Assembly (NCBI RefSeq): GCF_014705615.1
Contig: NZ_JACXJA010000037.1
Span: forward strand, 45,837 to 109,836
DNA: 64,000 bases
Direction: 5' to 3'
Origin: Paenibacillus oceani
Lineage (GTDB): Bacteria > Bacillota > Bacilli > Paenibacillales > NBRC-103111
Shown here one piece after another: positions 18,433 to 26,513 of the stretch. The notes beneath the pieces were generated by a model that ran no database searches, was not told where the DNA came from, and saw only the letters and a program-made list of their open reading frames with translations. Numbering within the stretch: position 1 is the stretch's first letter; each line of letters opens with the position of its first letter. A program made the translations under genes and the position numbers.

Positions 18433-19956
18433 ATGAGTGAGACAATCCACGCAAGACCGGAAGCGTCAAAACCGGGAGGGCTGGAGGTGATCGAATCGTT
18501 TGAGGTCGCCAAAGGAAACGTGTTCGGCGATTTGCTGAGCAAGAGGTCCGAACCGCGCACATTGAAGGTCGGTCTGGTGACAGTCGGATTTTTTGAATAT
18601 TGGCGAATGTTTCCCGCTTCTTTTCATGAAGAGGTCCGCCAGGATATGACGCTTGTGTACGAAAACCTGAAACGGCATGTGAAGCATGTCGTCTGGCCGG
18701 GATTGGTTCATACAATCGATACGGCGGATGCGGCAGGGCGGCGGCTGAAGGATGAACAGGTCGATCTGGTCGTATATGTGGCCGGCACATACTGCCCGGA
18801 CTATATGGCCATCCAGGTGTTGTCCCATATCCGGGAAGTCCCGGTCCTCCTGTTCAATACCCAGGGGTCGGATCGCATCGATTTGTCCGGAAGTTATGCG
18901 CACATGATGCGCAACAGCGGTCTGATCGCGAATACGCAGCTTGCCGCTACCTTTCGCAAAATGGGCTGGTACCCGGACTTGAAGGTGGTTGTAGGCGCGC
19001 ATCAGGAAGAGGCGGCTTATGCCGAAATCGGCGCTTATGTGCGTGCATACGAGACGTATGTCAGTTTGCAGAGTTTGAATATCGGCGTTATCGGCCATGT
19101 ATTTCGGGGGATGTACGATTTCGAGTACGACAAGACGATGATCAAGGGGACGCTCGGACCGAATGTCATCTCGATCCAGGTGGACCACCTGCTGCGGCAG
19201 TTCCGGGATGCCGAGGAAGACGATATTCGCGATACTGTCTCGGCGACGAAAAACCGTTTCAACATTGTCGGTTTAGGCGACGACGATATCGAGCGCTCGG
19301 CGAAGTTTTACTATGCGCTGCGCAGTACGATCGAGAGGTTCCGGCTCGATGCCGTCACGCTGCTCGGCCAGCACTATACCGAGGAGAAGACGGGCACGAC
19401 GCCGTATTTGGCCAACACGATGCTGCACGAGGAAGGCCGGTATGTGGTTAATACCGAAGGCGATGTGCACGGCCTGATCATGATGTGCATCATGAATCGG
19501 CTGACCGGACAGACGCCGGCGTTTGCCGAGTGGGGGGAATACGACGAGACGCTGAACGCGATCCTCATGATCCATCACGGCTATGCCCATACGGACTACG
19601 CGACCGATCGCGGCACGATTAAAGTGAATCGTTCACCGGAGCAGTGGGGCTTGGCGGGGAAAGGATTCGGCTTCGAATATACGCTGAAGCCGGGCGTCGT
19701 TACTCTCGGGCACCTGATCAACGATGCGGAAGGCTACAAAATGCTGATCGTCCGCGGCAAGACGCTGCACGTCCCGGACAATATCCCTTGCGAAGAAATT
19801 ACGGCGCTGATCCAACTGGAGAGTCCGGTCAAATCGTTTCTCGCCGCGTTGATCAAAGAAGGGTTTGCGCATCATTGCATCATCGCCTACGGCGATCTGA
19901 GCGAGGAACTGAGCCAGATTGCACGTTTTATGAACATCCGGGCATGCATGTACTGA
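18433..19956 (+). CDS. L-fucose/L-arabinose isomerase-superfamily protein
   Basis: 507 residues, start behind GAGAGGGAGG. It matches the L-fucose/L-arabinose isomerase superfamily: an N-terminal Rossmann-like region (LKVGLVTVGFFEYWRMFP, VDLVVYVAGTYCPDY) and a central/C-terminal part with NTEGDVHGLIMMCIMNRLTGQ and GYAHTDYATDRGTIK, where Glu/Asp and His usually hold the Mn2+ for aldose-ketose isomerisation. Many relatives are annotated only as isomerase-related, so the sugar is open. In this operon it would convert the released deoxysugar or pentose to a ketose (inference). Cytoplasmic. Confidence 0.87.
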   Translation: MSETIHARPEASKPGGLEVIESFEVAKGNVFGDLLSKRSEPRTLKVGLVTVGFFEYWRMFPASFHEEVRQDMTLVYENLKRHVKHVVWPGLVHTIDTADAAGRRLKDEQVDLVVYVAGTYCPDYMAIQVLSHIREVPVLLFNTQGSDRIDLSGSYAHMMRNSGLIANTQLAATFRKMGWYPDLKVVVGAHQEEAAYAEIGAYVRAYETYVSLQSLNIGVIGHVFRGMYDFEYDKTMIKGTLGPNVISIQVDHLLRQFRDAEEDDIRDTVSATKNRFNIVGLGDDDIERSAKFYYALRSTIERFRLDAVTLLGQHYTEEKTGTTPYLANTMLHEEGRYVVNTEGDVHGLIMMCIMNRLTGQTPAFAEWGEYDETLNAILMIHHGYAHTDYATDRGTIKVNRSPEQWGLAGKGFGFEYTLKPGVVTLGHLINDAEGYKMLIVRGKTLHVPDNIPCEEITALIQLESPVKSFLAALIKEGFAHHCIIAYGDLSEELSQIARFMNIRACMY

Positions 19957-20000
19957 AGGTCCGACAAATCTCTAATTTAACCGATGAAGGAGCGAACACG

Positions 20001-21206
20001 ATGAGTGCCATTCCGGCCGAAGAATTCGCGGCAAGAGCGGAAAAGCTGAAGCAGTTGATGCGAGAAAACGATATCCAGGCATGCTTGATCTACGGGGACG
20101 AGTATCGCAAAGAAAACTTGCGCTATATGAGCAATTATTGGCCGTTGTTCGAGCGGGGGGCGGCGATCGTACCGCAGGACGGCGAGCCGATCGTGATCGC
20201 GGCGCCCGAGGGCGATATGCTTTGCCGCGAAATGTGCACATGGACGGATATCCGGCTGCTTCCCGAATTTACGTGCGTAACCGTCCCGGAGCAGATCGAT
20301 TATCCGTTGGCGCAGTATACGAGCTTGCGGGACATTTTTCGGGAGCTGGGCGAAAGGCATCCGTTGCGGCGCGTAGGCATAGTCGGCATGGACGCGATGC
20401 CGGACTCCCTGCTTCATACGATCGAAAACAGTCTGGGCGGCGTCGAAACCGTCGATGCGGGACATCTGCTCTTCAAGCTGCGCATGACGAAAAGCGAGCA
20501 TGAAATAACCTGTCTCCGGCAAGCGGCGGCGATTGCCGACGCCGGCTACCGGCTGATGATCGAGCGGGTGAAGCCGGGGATGACGGAGCTGGAGCTCGCT
20601 TCACTCGCCTACGGCGAATGCACCCGGTTGGGGGCGGAATGCTTGCCGTTCTGCGTGTTGACGAGCGGCGAGCGGGTGAAGACGATTATCGGCAGGCCGA
20701 CGAACAAGGTCATCGCGGACGGGGATATGATTATGGCTGCGATTGCCGTGCAGGTCGAAGGCTACGTAGCCACGATCGGCTTCCCTTTCGTCGCCGGCGG
20801 GATGAGCGGGGAACAGCGGGCGTTTATCGATACGCTGGTGGAAGCCGAGGAGTTGGCTTTGTCAAAGCTTAAAGCGGGCGCTAAGCAAAGCGAACTGGTA
20901 CGCGCAGTCAAAACTTATTTTGCCGACAAAGGCGTTACCAAGTACGACCTGTATCCGCCGCTTCATGGCTGCGGACTGTCCGAAGCGGAATCGCCGTACC
21001 CGGATGAGCATGCCGTCGCTGTCTTCGTAGCGGGCATGACCGTGAATACGGATGTCAGCCTGTTCGGCCACCCGCACGGTTCGAATCGCATCGAGGAAAG
21101 CTTGCTTGTCACCGAAGACGGCTATGAATCGATGTCGAAATTGGTGCGGGAATTAAGCGCCGAGTGGCGGAACAAAACGGATTCATCCGGCGTAGTCGTC
21201 AATTAA
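20001..21206 (+). CDS. M24 (creatinase/aminopeptidase P fold) family protein lacking several metal ligands
   Basis: 401 residues from the ATG at 20001, with AAGGAG 8 nt upstream. The N-terminal creatinase-like domain (about 1-150) and C-terminal pita-bread domain (about 160-390) are both present. Of the five usual metal ligands I see the His (LHGCGLSEAE) and the last Glu (SNRIEESLLVTEDG). The two Asp positions read AIAVQVEGYVATIGFP and the first Glu (normally TIEPG) reads NTDVSLFG. A dimetal peptidase site is therefore not intact. Creatinase itself works without metal, so a creatinase-type hydrolase or a non-catalytic protein is possible. It sits between the isomerase and the beta-helix gene (17 bp), an unusual place for a peptidase. 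Confidence 0.85.
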   Translation: MSAIPAEEFAARAEKLKQLMRENDIQACLIYGDEYRKENLRYMSNYWPLFERGAAIVPQDGEPIVIAAPEGDMLCREMCTWTDIRLLPEFTCVTVPEQIDYPLAQYTSLRDIFRELGERHPLRRVGIVGMDAMPDSLLHTIENSLGGVETVDAGHLLFKLRMTKSEHEITCLRQAAAIADAGYRLMIERVKPGMTELELASLAYGECTRLGAECLPFCVLTSGERVKTIIGRPTNKVIADGDMIMAAIAVQVEGYVATIGFPFVAGGMSGEQRAFIDTLVEAEELALSKLKAGAKQSELVRAVKTYFADKGVTKYDLYPPLHGCGLSEAESPYPDEHAVAVFVAGMTVNTDVSLFGHPHGSNRIEESLLVTEDGYESMSKLVRELSAEWRNKTDSSGVVVN

Positions 21207-21223
21207 ACAAGGAGGTATCGTCG

Positions 21224-23293
21224 ATGACGGATGTGACAAGGGCAGGGACGGAGTCGGAACAAAGCACGGCGGAGGAGCGGATGAACACGATTCTCACCCG
21301 AAGAAAGCTACTGGCTTCGTTCGGGATAACGGGGGCGGCGTTCGCGACGGCGGGGCTGCTGCCCGGAGGGGTCCGGGAGGCGGCCGGTCAAAGTGTCGGG
21401 AAGTCCGTCTACGGCAACGGGAACCCGCACTGCGACGACTGCGTTCGGGACATTACGCTGGCTGAATTGAGAGCGACTCCGGATACGACTGAAGGATATG
21501 TGTACTATGTGACCGATGCGGGACAGGACGGACATTATTACTACGATCCGGGCGACTCCACTTCATCCGACGATACGGGGGGCGTCGTCGTCTCCAGTAC
21601 GGGCCAGCGGTTCAAGCGGATCATGCCGGACGGGACGGTCAACGTGAAATGGTTCGGCGCGAAGGGCGACGGCACGACGAACGATGCTGCTTCGCTAACG
21701 CTTGCAATTTCGTACGCGTTGTCGACCGCCTCTTCGACCAGCAAGCCTACGCTTTATTTTCCGACTGCTGTGGGATATGCCGTAGACTCGACGGTGACCA
21801 TTCCCGCTAACATTCATGTGACCATGGAAGCGCCGCTCATCTATATGGGAACCGCAAATGTCGCGTGCATGGAGATCGGCGGCACCGCTTCGATCAACGC
21901 GCTGCTGACGTTAAAGCTGAATGTGCAGCGTGCTGCCCAAGCAGATTGGCAAAGCGAGGACAGCGTCGGTATCCGGCTGATCAATTGCTACTCCTCCGAC
22001 ATTCATATTGTCGAAGCGAGAGGCTTTACGATCGGCGTCCAATGCCTCGGCGCTTCGGCCGGCTTCGTCTACAACGAAGTGCATCTCGGCGCGTTGACGA
22101 ACAATAAAATCGCAATCGACCTGACGAATCGCAATGCGGGAGGGGGCGTCGGCTGGTGCAACGAGAATGTGTTCCTGAACGGCAGGATCTGGTGTGCGAC
22201 TACGGCTAACCCCGGCAAAGGCCGTATCGGCGTGCGTATTACGTCACAGGACGGAACTTATACGAACAATAACAACAATGTGTTTTACAAGCCGAGCTTC
22301 GAGCTGCGCGCGGTCCGGGCAAATCCGCAGGAGTCGCTGCCGATTCTGATCGAGCATGGGACGGTCAATTTCTTCACGGACATTCGCAACGAAGGAAATA
22401 GTCCAGTTACGATCCGCACGTTGAACCAGTCGAGCGCCAACGAGCTTCAAGCCGGGTACGGCACCGCGAAAGCGGACGATTTGTCCCAGTACCCGTCTAC
22501 TGCCGTGAAATCCCGGCTCGGCCGGTTGATCGAATTCAACGCGATGATCTTCAACTCCGGACCGCTCCATCGGAAAGCATGTTATTACGACGGGGACACG
22601 GCCGTCCATATTCCGGGCATCGGCTTTGGTTCGTTTCAGACGGCGGACGTCTACCCCGCTTACCGACTGGGACTGCATGCGGATTATGTGGCTGTCCAAG
22701 GCTCAACATACGGTGCTCCGGGCGTGTTCGTCGATACGTCGAAGTGCAAAAGGTTCGTCGTCAAACAAGACAGCGAACCGGGATACGGGGGACGCATCCA
22801 TATCGTCTGCTATGATGCTTCCGGGCAAATTTTGTCGCATCCGGGAGGTACCAATCCGGAGGCTTACGTCAAAACGTATATAAACCGGACCGTTTTCTGG
22901 CGAGGTTATTTCGGCGGCAGCTACTCGACCGGCAGCGACAGCGTAGAAGATTTGTACTTCGCCGTGACCGATGCGGTGAAAAAAGTGAGAGTGTTGTTCT
23001 GGCGAGGAAGCGCCGACTTGCGGATCCGCTCGTTCTCCCTGTATGCCGTGGACAGATATTCGCCGGCTGTCTGGTCCGGCTACGATGAGCCCGCGGGCGA
23101 GCTGAATATCGGGATAACCGCGCCAGGTGCCGGAGAGTGGGTAAAAGGCAAAGTTGTGGTTAACGCCGATCCGGTGACGGTAACCGGAACGGGAGGGCCT
23201 TATATCGTAGCGGAGTGGCGGAAGATGACGACAGGCAGCGCAAATGTACTGGGCACGGATTGGCTCGAACTGCGTACGCCGGTCGGCCTGTGA
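21224..23293 (+). CDS. Tat-exported tailspike-like beta-helix protein (pectate-lyase-3 fold)
   Basis: 689 residues from the ATG at 21224, behind AAGGAGG. The N-terminus has a twin-arginine signal, TRRKLLASFG (about residues 26-35), followed by a hydrophobic stretch. A short domain ITLAELRATPDTTEGYVYYV...FKRI (about 85-145) resembles the adaptor region of phage tailspikes. Next comes VKWFGAKGDGTTND, the hallmark opening of pectate-lyase-3 right-handed beta-helices. The C-terminus (GEWVKGKVVVN, GTDWLELRTPVG) also looks tailspike-like. It probably acts outside the cell on a polysaccharide, feeding the SBP at the head of the operon. It is the last gene, followed by the terminator at 23452. Confidence 0.85.
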   Translation: MTDVTRAGTESEQSTAEERMNTILTRRKLLASFGITGAAFATAGLLPGGVREAAGQSVGKSVYGNGNPHCDDCVRDITLAELRATPDTTEGYVYYVTDAGQDGHYYYDPGDSTSSDDTGGVVVSSTGQRFKRIMPDGTVNVKWFGAKGDGTTNDAASLTLAISYALSTASSTSKPTLYFPTAVGYAVDSTVTIPANIHVTMEAPLIYMGTANVACMEIGGTASINALLTLKLNVQRAAQADWQSEDSVGIRLINCYSSDIHIVEARGFTIGVQCLGASAGFVYNEVHLGALTNNKIAIDLTNRNAGGGVGWCNENVFLNGRIWCATTANPGKGRIGVRITSQDGTYTNNNNNVFYKPSFELRAVRANPQESLPILIEHGTVNFFTDIRNEGNSPVTIRTLNQSSANELQAGYGTAKADDLSQYPSTAVKSRLGRLIEFNAMIFNSGPLHRKACYYDGDTAVHIPGIGFGSFQTADVYPAYRLGLHADYVAVQGSTYGAPGVFVDTSKCKRFVVKQDSEPGYGGRIHIVCYDASGQILSHPGGTNPEAYVKTYINRTVFWRGYFGGSYSTGSDSVEDLYFAVTDAVKKVRVLFWRGSADLRIRSFSLYAVDRYSPAVWSGYDEPAGELNIGITAPGAGEWVKGKVVVNADPVTVTGTGGPYIVAEWRKMTTGSANVLGTDWLELRTPVGL

Positions 23294-23451
23294 TGGGCTA
23301 TTCGGAGTAGCGGAGCAAACCATGCAACGAAACGAACATCGAAAGTAGTTAAAAGGGTCTGTATTCTTTCCGGAGTTGAGCGGCTCTTCGTCTACGTGCA
23401 GGACCATGTGGAGCCGTGCCCTCGCAGCGATTGCCAACAATATGGAATGGA

Positions 23452-23493
23452 GCTAAGAAAACCGGCTGGCTGTGTGCCTCCGGTTTTTTTAGC
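23452..23493 (+). terminator. Rho-independent terminator of the 12-23 kb operon
   Basis: GCTAAGAAAACCGG (23452-23465) pairs with CCGGTTTTTTTAGC (23480-23493) over 14 bp with one G-T wobble; 14-nt loop. It works in both directions because of the A/T tracts. Confidence 0.88.
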
Positions 23494-23608
23494 GTTGCAG
23501 GGGCGTTGAACAATAAAGAACAGGAGCGAATAGCGGAAGTAAAAAAAAGTTTTTGCGCTCACGTATCGAATGACCATTATTTTTCGTTATTACAGGTAAG
23601 GATGTTGA

Positions 23609-23725
23609 TTTAAGGAACGATTTCAACGGCACGTTTCATATGGGGATATTCTAAAAGATCCGTTTCTGTTTCGGATTCGGGACCCCATTGGTAATGTGAT
23701 CATCATACATAAAGGGAAATATTGA
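23609..23725 (+). pseudogene. Remnant of a VOC/glyoxalase-family gene (C-terminal end)
   Basis: A 38-codon frame ends with TGA at 23723-23725 and has no start of its own. It reads ...LKDPFLFRIRDPIGNVIIIHK..., which matches the last beta strands of VOC proteins (the F-x-I-x-D-P-x-G-N element). It sits 38 bp before an intact VOC gene, so it looks like the leftover tail of a second copy or of a neighbouring family member. The rest of the gene is missing. Confidence 0.6.
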
Positions 23726-23763
23726 TCTGAAAAATAGCTATTTTAGTAGGGAGATTGTAGAGA

Positions 23764-24213
23764 ATGCTGATCAATAAAACGAATGATGCGGATGTGAGCG
23801 GTTACTGCTGCATGAGATTTCCGGTCACGGATTTGAAGACGTCGGTAGATTTTTATTGCAATGTGCTGGGCTATGAATTAAAATCGGCTGATTATCAGTT
23901 TGGAGAGGCGCATGTTGCATTGAAGAAAGGGAACGGGCCGGGTATTTTTTTAATGGAAACCAAACCGGAGGATGTCACTCCATTGAAGTTTGTATTTCCC
24001 CGTTCGTTCTTTATCACAAACAACACGGGACACGTGACGATGGTGGAGTTGCTAACGAACAATTTGCTCGCTTTGCATGAACGGATCATACAAGCCGGGG
24101 CTCAAGTAGATAGAGAACCCGTATTTACAAGTGCTTTCGGTTATTTCACCTTTTACGATCCGGACGGCCACTATTTTCGGGCGGTTGAAGAAAAGGCTTG
24201 TATGACGACTTGA
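23764..24213 (+). CDS. VOC-family (glyoxalase/bleomycin-resistance fold) protein
   Basis: 149 residues. It shows the two beta-alpha-beta-beta-beta halves of VOC proteins: CMRFPVTDLKTSVDFYCNVLGYEL at the N-terminus and FTFYDPDGHYFRAVEE at the C-terminus. Such proteins bind metal or small molecules and include glyoxalases, dioxygenases and antibiotic-binding resistance proteins; the exact activity cannot be read from sequence. Its base composition is AT-richer than the operon before it. It is transcribed alone and closed by the strong hairpin at 24303-24352. Confidence 0.87.
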   Translation: MLINKTNDADVSGYCCMRFPVTDLKTSVDFYCNVLGYELKSADYQFGEAHVALKKGNGPGIFLMETKPEDVTPLKFVFPRSFFITNNTGHVTMVELLTNNLLALHERIIQAGAQVDREPVFTSAFGYFTFYDPDGHYFRAVEEKACMTT

Positions 24214-24302
24214 AAACAAAGAATGTGATTTCAACAATTAAGCGAAGAACAAACTTATCGAGGGACAAGCTTTATAAATCTGTTTTATCGCATTTTTGAT
24301 TT

Positions 24303-24352
24303 AAAGGATATAAGTTCTTGTCTTTGACTGAGGACAAGAACTTATATCCTTT
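24303..24352 (+). terminator. Long hairpin terminator, copy 1 of a three-copy hairpin family
   Basis: The left arm at 24303-24322 (beginning AAAGGATATAAG, ending TTCTTGTC) and the right arm at 24333-24352 are perfectly complementary over 20 bp, with loop TTTGACTGAG. T residues follow. Closely related hairpins occur at 61019-61066 and, more distantly, 42102-42145; the loop core TTGACT is shared with 61019. Confidence 0.85.
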
Positions 24353-24546
24353 TGCTGCATCTGGACATGAACGTGTATTCGCACCCGGAGGTCAATGCTT
24401 GAAATCTACATGCGCTGAAGAGCCGTTTGATGAACCCGATTAGTTGAATGAAACGGGAGGATAGTGTTATTACAATGTTGAATACTGAAGAATAGTTACC
24501 AGCACGATACGAGATGGAGACGAGGCTACGGCGAGGAGGAGCTCAT

Positions 24547-25386
24547 ATGGAAGATGCAATGTTAACCGGTACATATATGGTAGATAATTGCGGTAAAAAG
24601 GAATTTTCCGGTACGTACTTTTCATCCGAAGTATTGAATGAAGGCAAGGACGGTAAAGCTCCGAAGTTGGTTCAAAATCACGGGGCATCTGACGAAGAAA
24701 TCCGGAATATGGAACAATGGTTGAAAACCTTAAGCTGCATCGTTCACGGCGGCGATAATTCCCCTAGCTGCACGGAAGAACAAATCGAAAACGCGGAACA
24801 ACGGTTAGGACTTGCATTTCCGGCCGAATTACGCAACTATTATCGTACTGTTGGCAACGATCCACTACTGAGGACCGACGGAAATACGAAAAAGAAAGAC
24901 CGGTATTTGCCAATTGACGAAATTCATGTTTCGGACGGAAATATCGTCTATCGGATGAGAAAAAAAGATCCCTTTGCATTATCGGCGGTCAAAAGACAAA
25001 TAATGTTCAGGGACAATGAAGCATGGTACTGGGAACCCCATATGGAATCATTTTGTGAAAATGTCATGATTACAGCGGCGATCTTCGCCATCAGTCACAT
25101 GAAGCATTCCGCCAAAGGCCGATTAAAAGGCGAGCTGGTTTCATCGTTGCAGGCGAGAAAGCTTGCGGAACAACAATTTAGCCGTACATTCCAGGCATTG
25201 GACACGTATTACCATCCGTTTTGCGCACTTTTCTATAACGAGCGAGAACGCAGACTAGCCTGGTTCCGTTCCAACGGAATGATGGCTGATATACTGATCG
25301 GGACGCAAACAGCGAAAGAAATCGAAGATTTTGGGGAAAAACACGGAAATATCAAATTCAAGTATAATACGGTTTCGCATCTCTAG
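24547..25386 (+). CDS. SMI1/KNR4 (SUKH) family protein
   Basis: 279 residues from the ATG at 24547 (AGGAGG upstream). The SUKH core begins near residue 75: EEQIENAEQRLGLAFPAELRNYYRTVGN, the typical I-x-x-x-E-x-x-L-x-x-x-(F/L)-P-x-x-(L/Y) pattern. SUKH proteins are often immunity proteins of polymorphic toxin systems, but many bacterial copies stand alone, and I see no toxin next to it. The gene is AT-rich relative to the window. It stops at TAG (25384-25386), and the same frame continues 16 more codons to TGA at 25437, so a recent amber mutation may have shortened it. Confidence 0.8.
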   Translation: MEDAMLTGTYMVDNCGKKEFSGTYFSSEVLNEGKDGKAPKLVQNHGASDEEIRNMEQWLKTLSCIVHGGDNSPSCTEEQIENAEQRLGLAFPAELRNYYRTVGNDPLLRTDGNTKKKDRYLPIDEIHVSDGNIVYRMRKKDPFALSAVKRQIMFRDNEAWYWEPHMESFCENVMITAAIFAISHMKHSAKGRLKGELVSSLQARKLAEQQFSRTFQALDTYYHPFCALFYNERERRLAWFRSNGMMADILIGTQTAKEIEDFGEKHGNIKFKYNTVSHL

Positions 25387-25449
25387 CAGGTTGCCGATGA
25401 TGAACTCGTCAAACTCTATGAAGTAAGTGAAGTCTGATTCTAAATATAT

Positions 25450-25482
25450 AGCGGCAGCCATGGGCGGGAAAATAAAGTCCTA
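25450..25482. terminator. Weak hairpin after the SUKH gene
   Basis: AGCGGCAG (25450-25457) and CTGCCGCT (25475-25482), 8 bp, 17-nt loop, followed by GTTTGATT. Possible terminator; the T-run is poor. The rest of 25438-25560 shows nothing else. Confidence 0.45.
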
Positions 25483-25565
25483 GACTGCCGCTGTTTGATT
25501 ATCATAGGGTCAGAAATAACGGCAGCCCCTGTGTTATGCCGGGAACGGTAAGTTTAAAATTGTTG

Positions 25566-25617
25566 TTGACACGACACCAAATGGTGTCCTATAATCAATA
25601 CGACACCAAATAGTGTC
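25566..25617 (+). promoter_or_regulatory. Promoter with two palindromic operators for ArsR-type repressor
   Basis: TTGACA (25566-25571) and TATAAT (25590-25595) are separated by 18 bp, an essentially consensus sigma-A promoter. The spacer carries the perfect palindrome GACACCAAATGGTGTC (25573-25588). A second, near-identical palindrome, GACACCAAATAGTGTC, lies at 25602-25617 over the start of transcription, 29 bp centre to centre. This is the expected layout for autorepression of the ArsR gene at 25724. Confidence 0.85.
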
Positions 25618-25723
25618 CGAACGTCGCGAAGAGCCGAAGATTCAAGAAGGGGGAGGTAAGACTGGCCGTTCATCCCGTCAAAAGATTTCCGCTCCGGAAA
25701 TATAAAGGTTTGGAGGGGGTGCT

Positions 25724-26050
25724 ATGAGCGAGAATAACCAGTTGCGTGACGTTTTTGACGCGATTGCAGACCCGACAAGGCGCCGACTGATTCACCTATT
25801 GTCAGAGGCGGAGGAGCTGCCGCTTCATGAGTTAACGGTACATTTTCCGATGGGCCGTACAGCGGTATCCAAGCATTTGACCATTCTTAAAGAAGCCGGA
25901 CTGGTTCTCGACCGGAAGGTCGGCAGAGAAACGCGATTTCGGCTAAACGCTTCTCCACTCCGAGAAATTCAGGATTGGGTCACTTTTTACAGCAAATTCT
26001 GGAGTACCAATATGTTGCGATTAAGCCAACTACTAGAGGAGGAAGAATAA
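25724..26050 (+). CDS. ArsR-family winged-helix transcriptional regulator
   Basis: 108 residues with the ArsR winged helix: FDAIADPTRRRLIHLLSE, LPLHELTVHFPMGRTAVSKHLTILKEAGLVLDRKVGRETRF. The metal-binding Cys pairs of ArsR/SmtB are absent, so it belongs to the metal-independent group that is typically paired with SRPBCC (AHSA1) proteins. It overlaps the SRPBCC gene by one base (TAATG), and its promoter carries two GACACC palindromes, implying autorepression. Dimeric, cytoplasmic. Confidence 0.92.
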   Translation: MSENNQLRDVFDAIADPTRRRLIHLLSEAEELPLHELTVHFPMGRTAVSKHLTILKEAGLVLDRKVGRETRFRLNASPLREIQDWVTFYSKFWSTNMLRLSQLLEEEE

Positions 26051-26469
26051 TGAGTTTAACGTTAACCCTCGATTTCCAATACACAACAACGCTTGAGAAG
26101 CTTTGGTCCGCCTTAACCGATTCAAGCAAGCTTGCCAAGTGGGTGGCTAATATCCATACCGGCGAGGGGATGGAAAATAATTTCAAACCCGTCGTAGGAC
26201 ACCGTTTTCAGTTTCGCACGCAGCCTAACGAATATTGGAATGGGATTATCGAAGGTGAAGTGCTAATCGTGGAGGAGCCAAACCGATTGTCCTATACGTG
26301 GGCCAGCGGAGAGAAGCATACCGTCACCTGGACGCTGCATGATTTAGGGGACGGGAAGGTGAACCTTCATCTCGAACAAACCGGAATCTCCAACGCTCAA
26401 GCACTGGGCGGCGCCAAGTACGGATGGGGGAAATGGTGCGGCGAGCTTGAAAAGATGTTAGAGCGGTAA
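26050..26469 (+). CDS. SRPBCC-domain (AHSA1/START-like) protein
   Basis: 139 residues from the ATG that overlaps the ArsR stop. It has the helix-grip pattern of the activator-of-Hsp90 homologue family: LWSALTDSSKLAKW at the N-terminus, the beta core VGHRFQFRTQP and VEEPNRLSYTWASGEKHTVTWTL, and the C-terminal helix GWGKWCGELEKML. Such proteins bind hydrophobic ligands in a deep cavity. ArsR-SRPBCC pairs are very common in Firmicutes, but their ligands are generally unknown. Translationally coupled to the regulator. Confidence 0.9.
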   Translation: MSLTLTLDFQYTTTLEKLWSALTDSSKLAKWVANIHTGEGMENNFKPVVGHRFQFRTQPNEYWNGIIEGEVLIVEEPNRLSYTWASGEKHTVTWTLHDLGDGKVNLHLEQTGISNAQALGGAKYGWGKWCGELEKMLER

Positions 26470-26513
26470 TCATATTCGGTGCAAACATAGCCAGGATCCG
26501 AGGAGAGATGAAA

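Noticed and set aside
24547..25386. SUKH gene as part of a toxin-immunity island
   Set aside because: No large toxin, RHS or WXG-type gene lies near it, so the immunity role stays unsupported.
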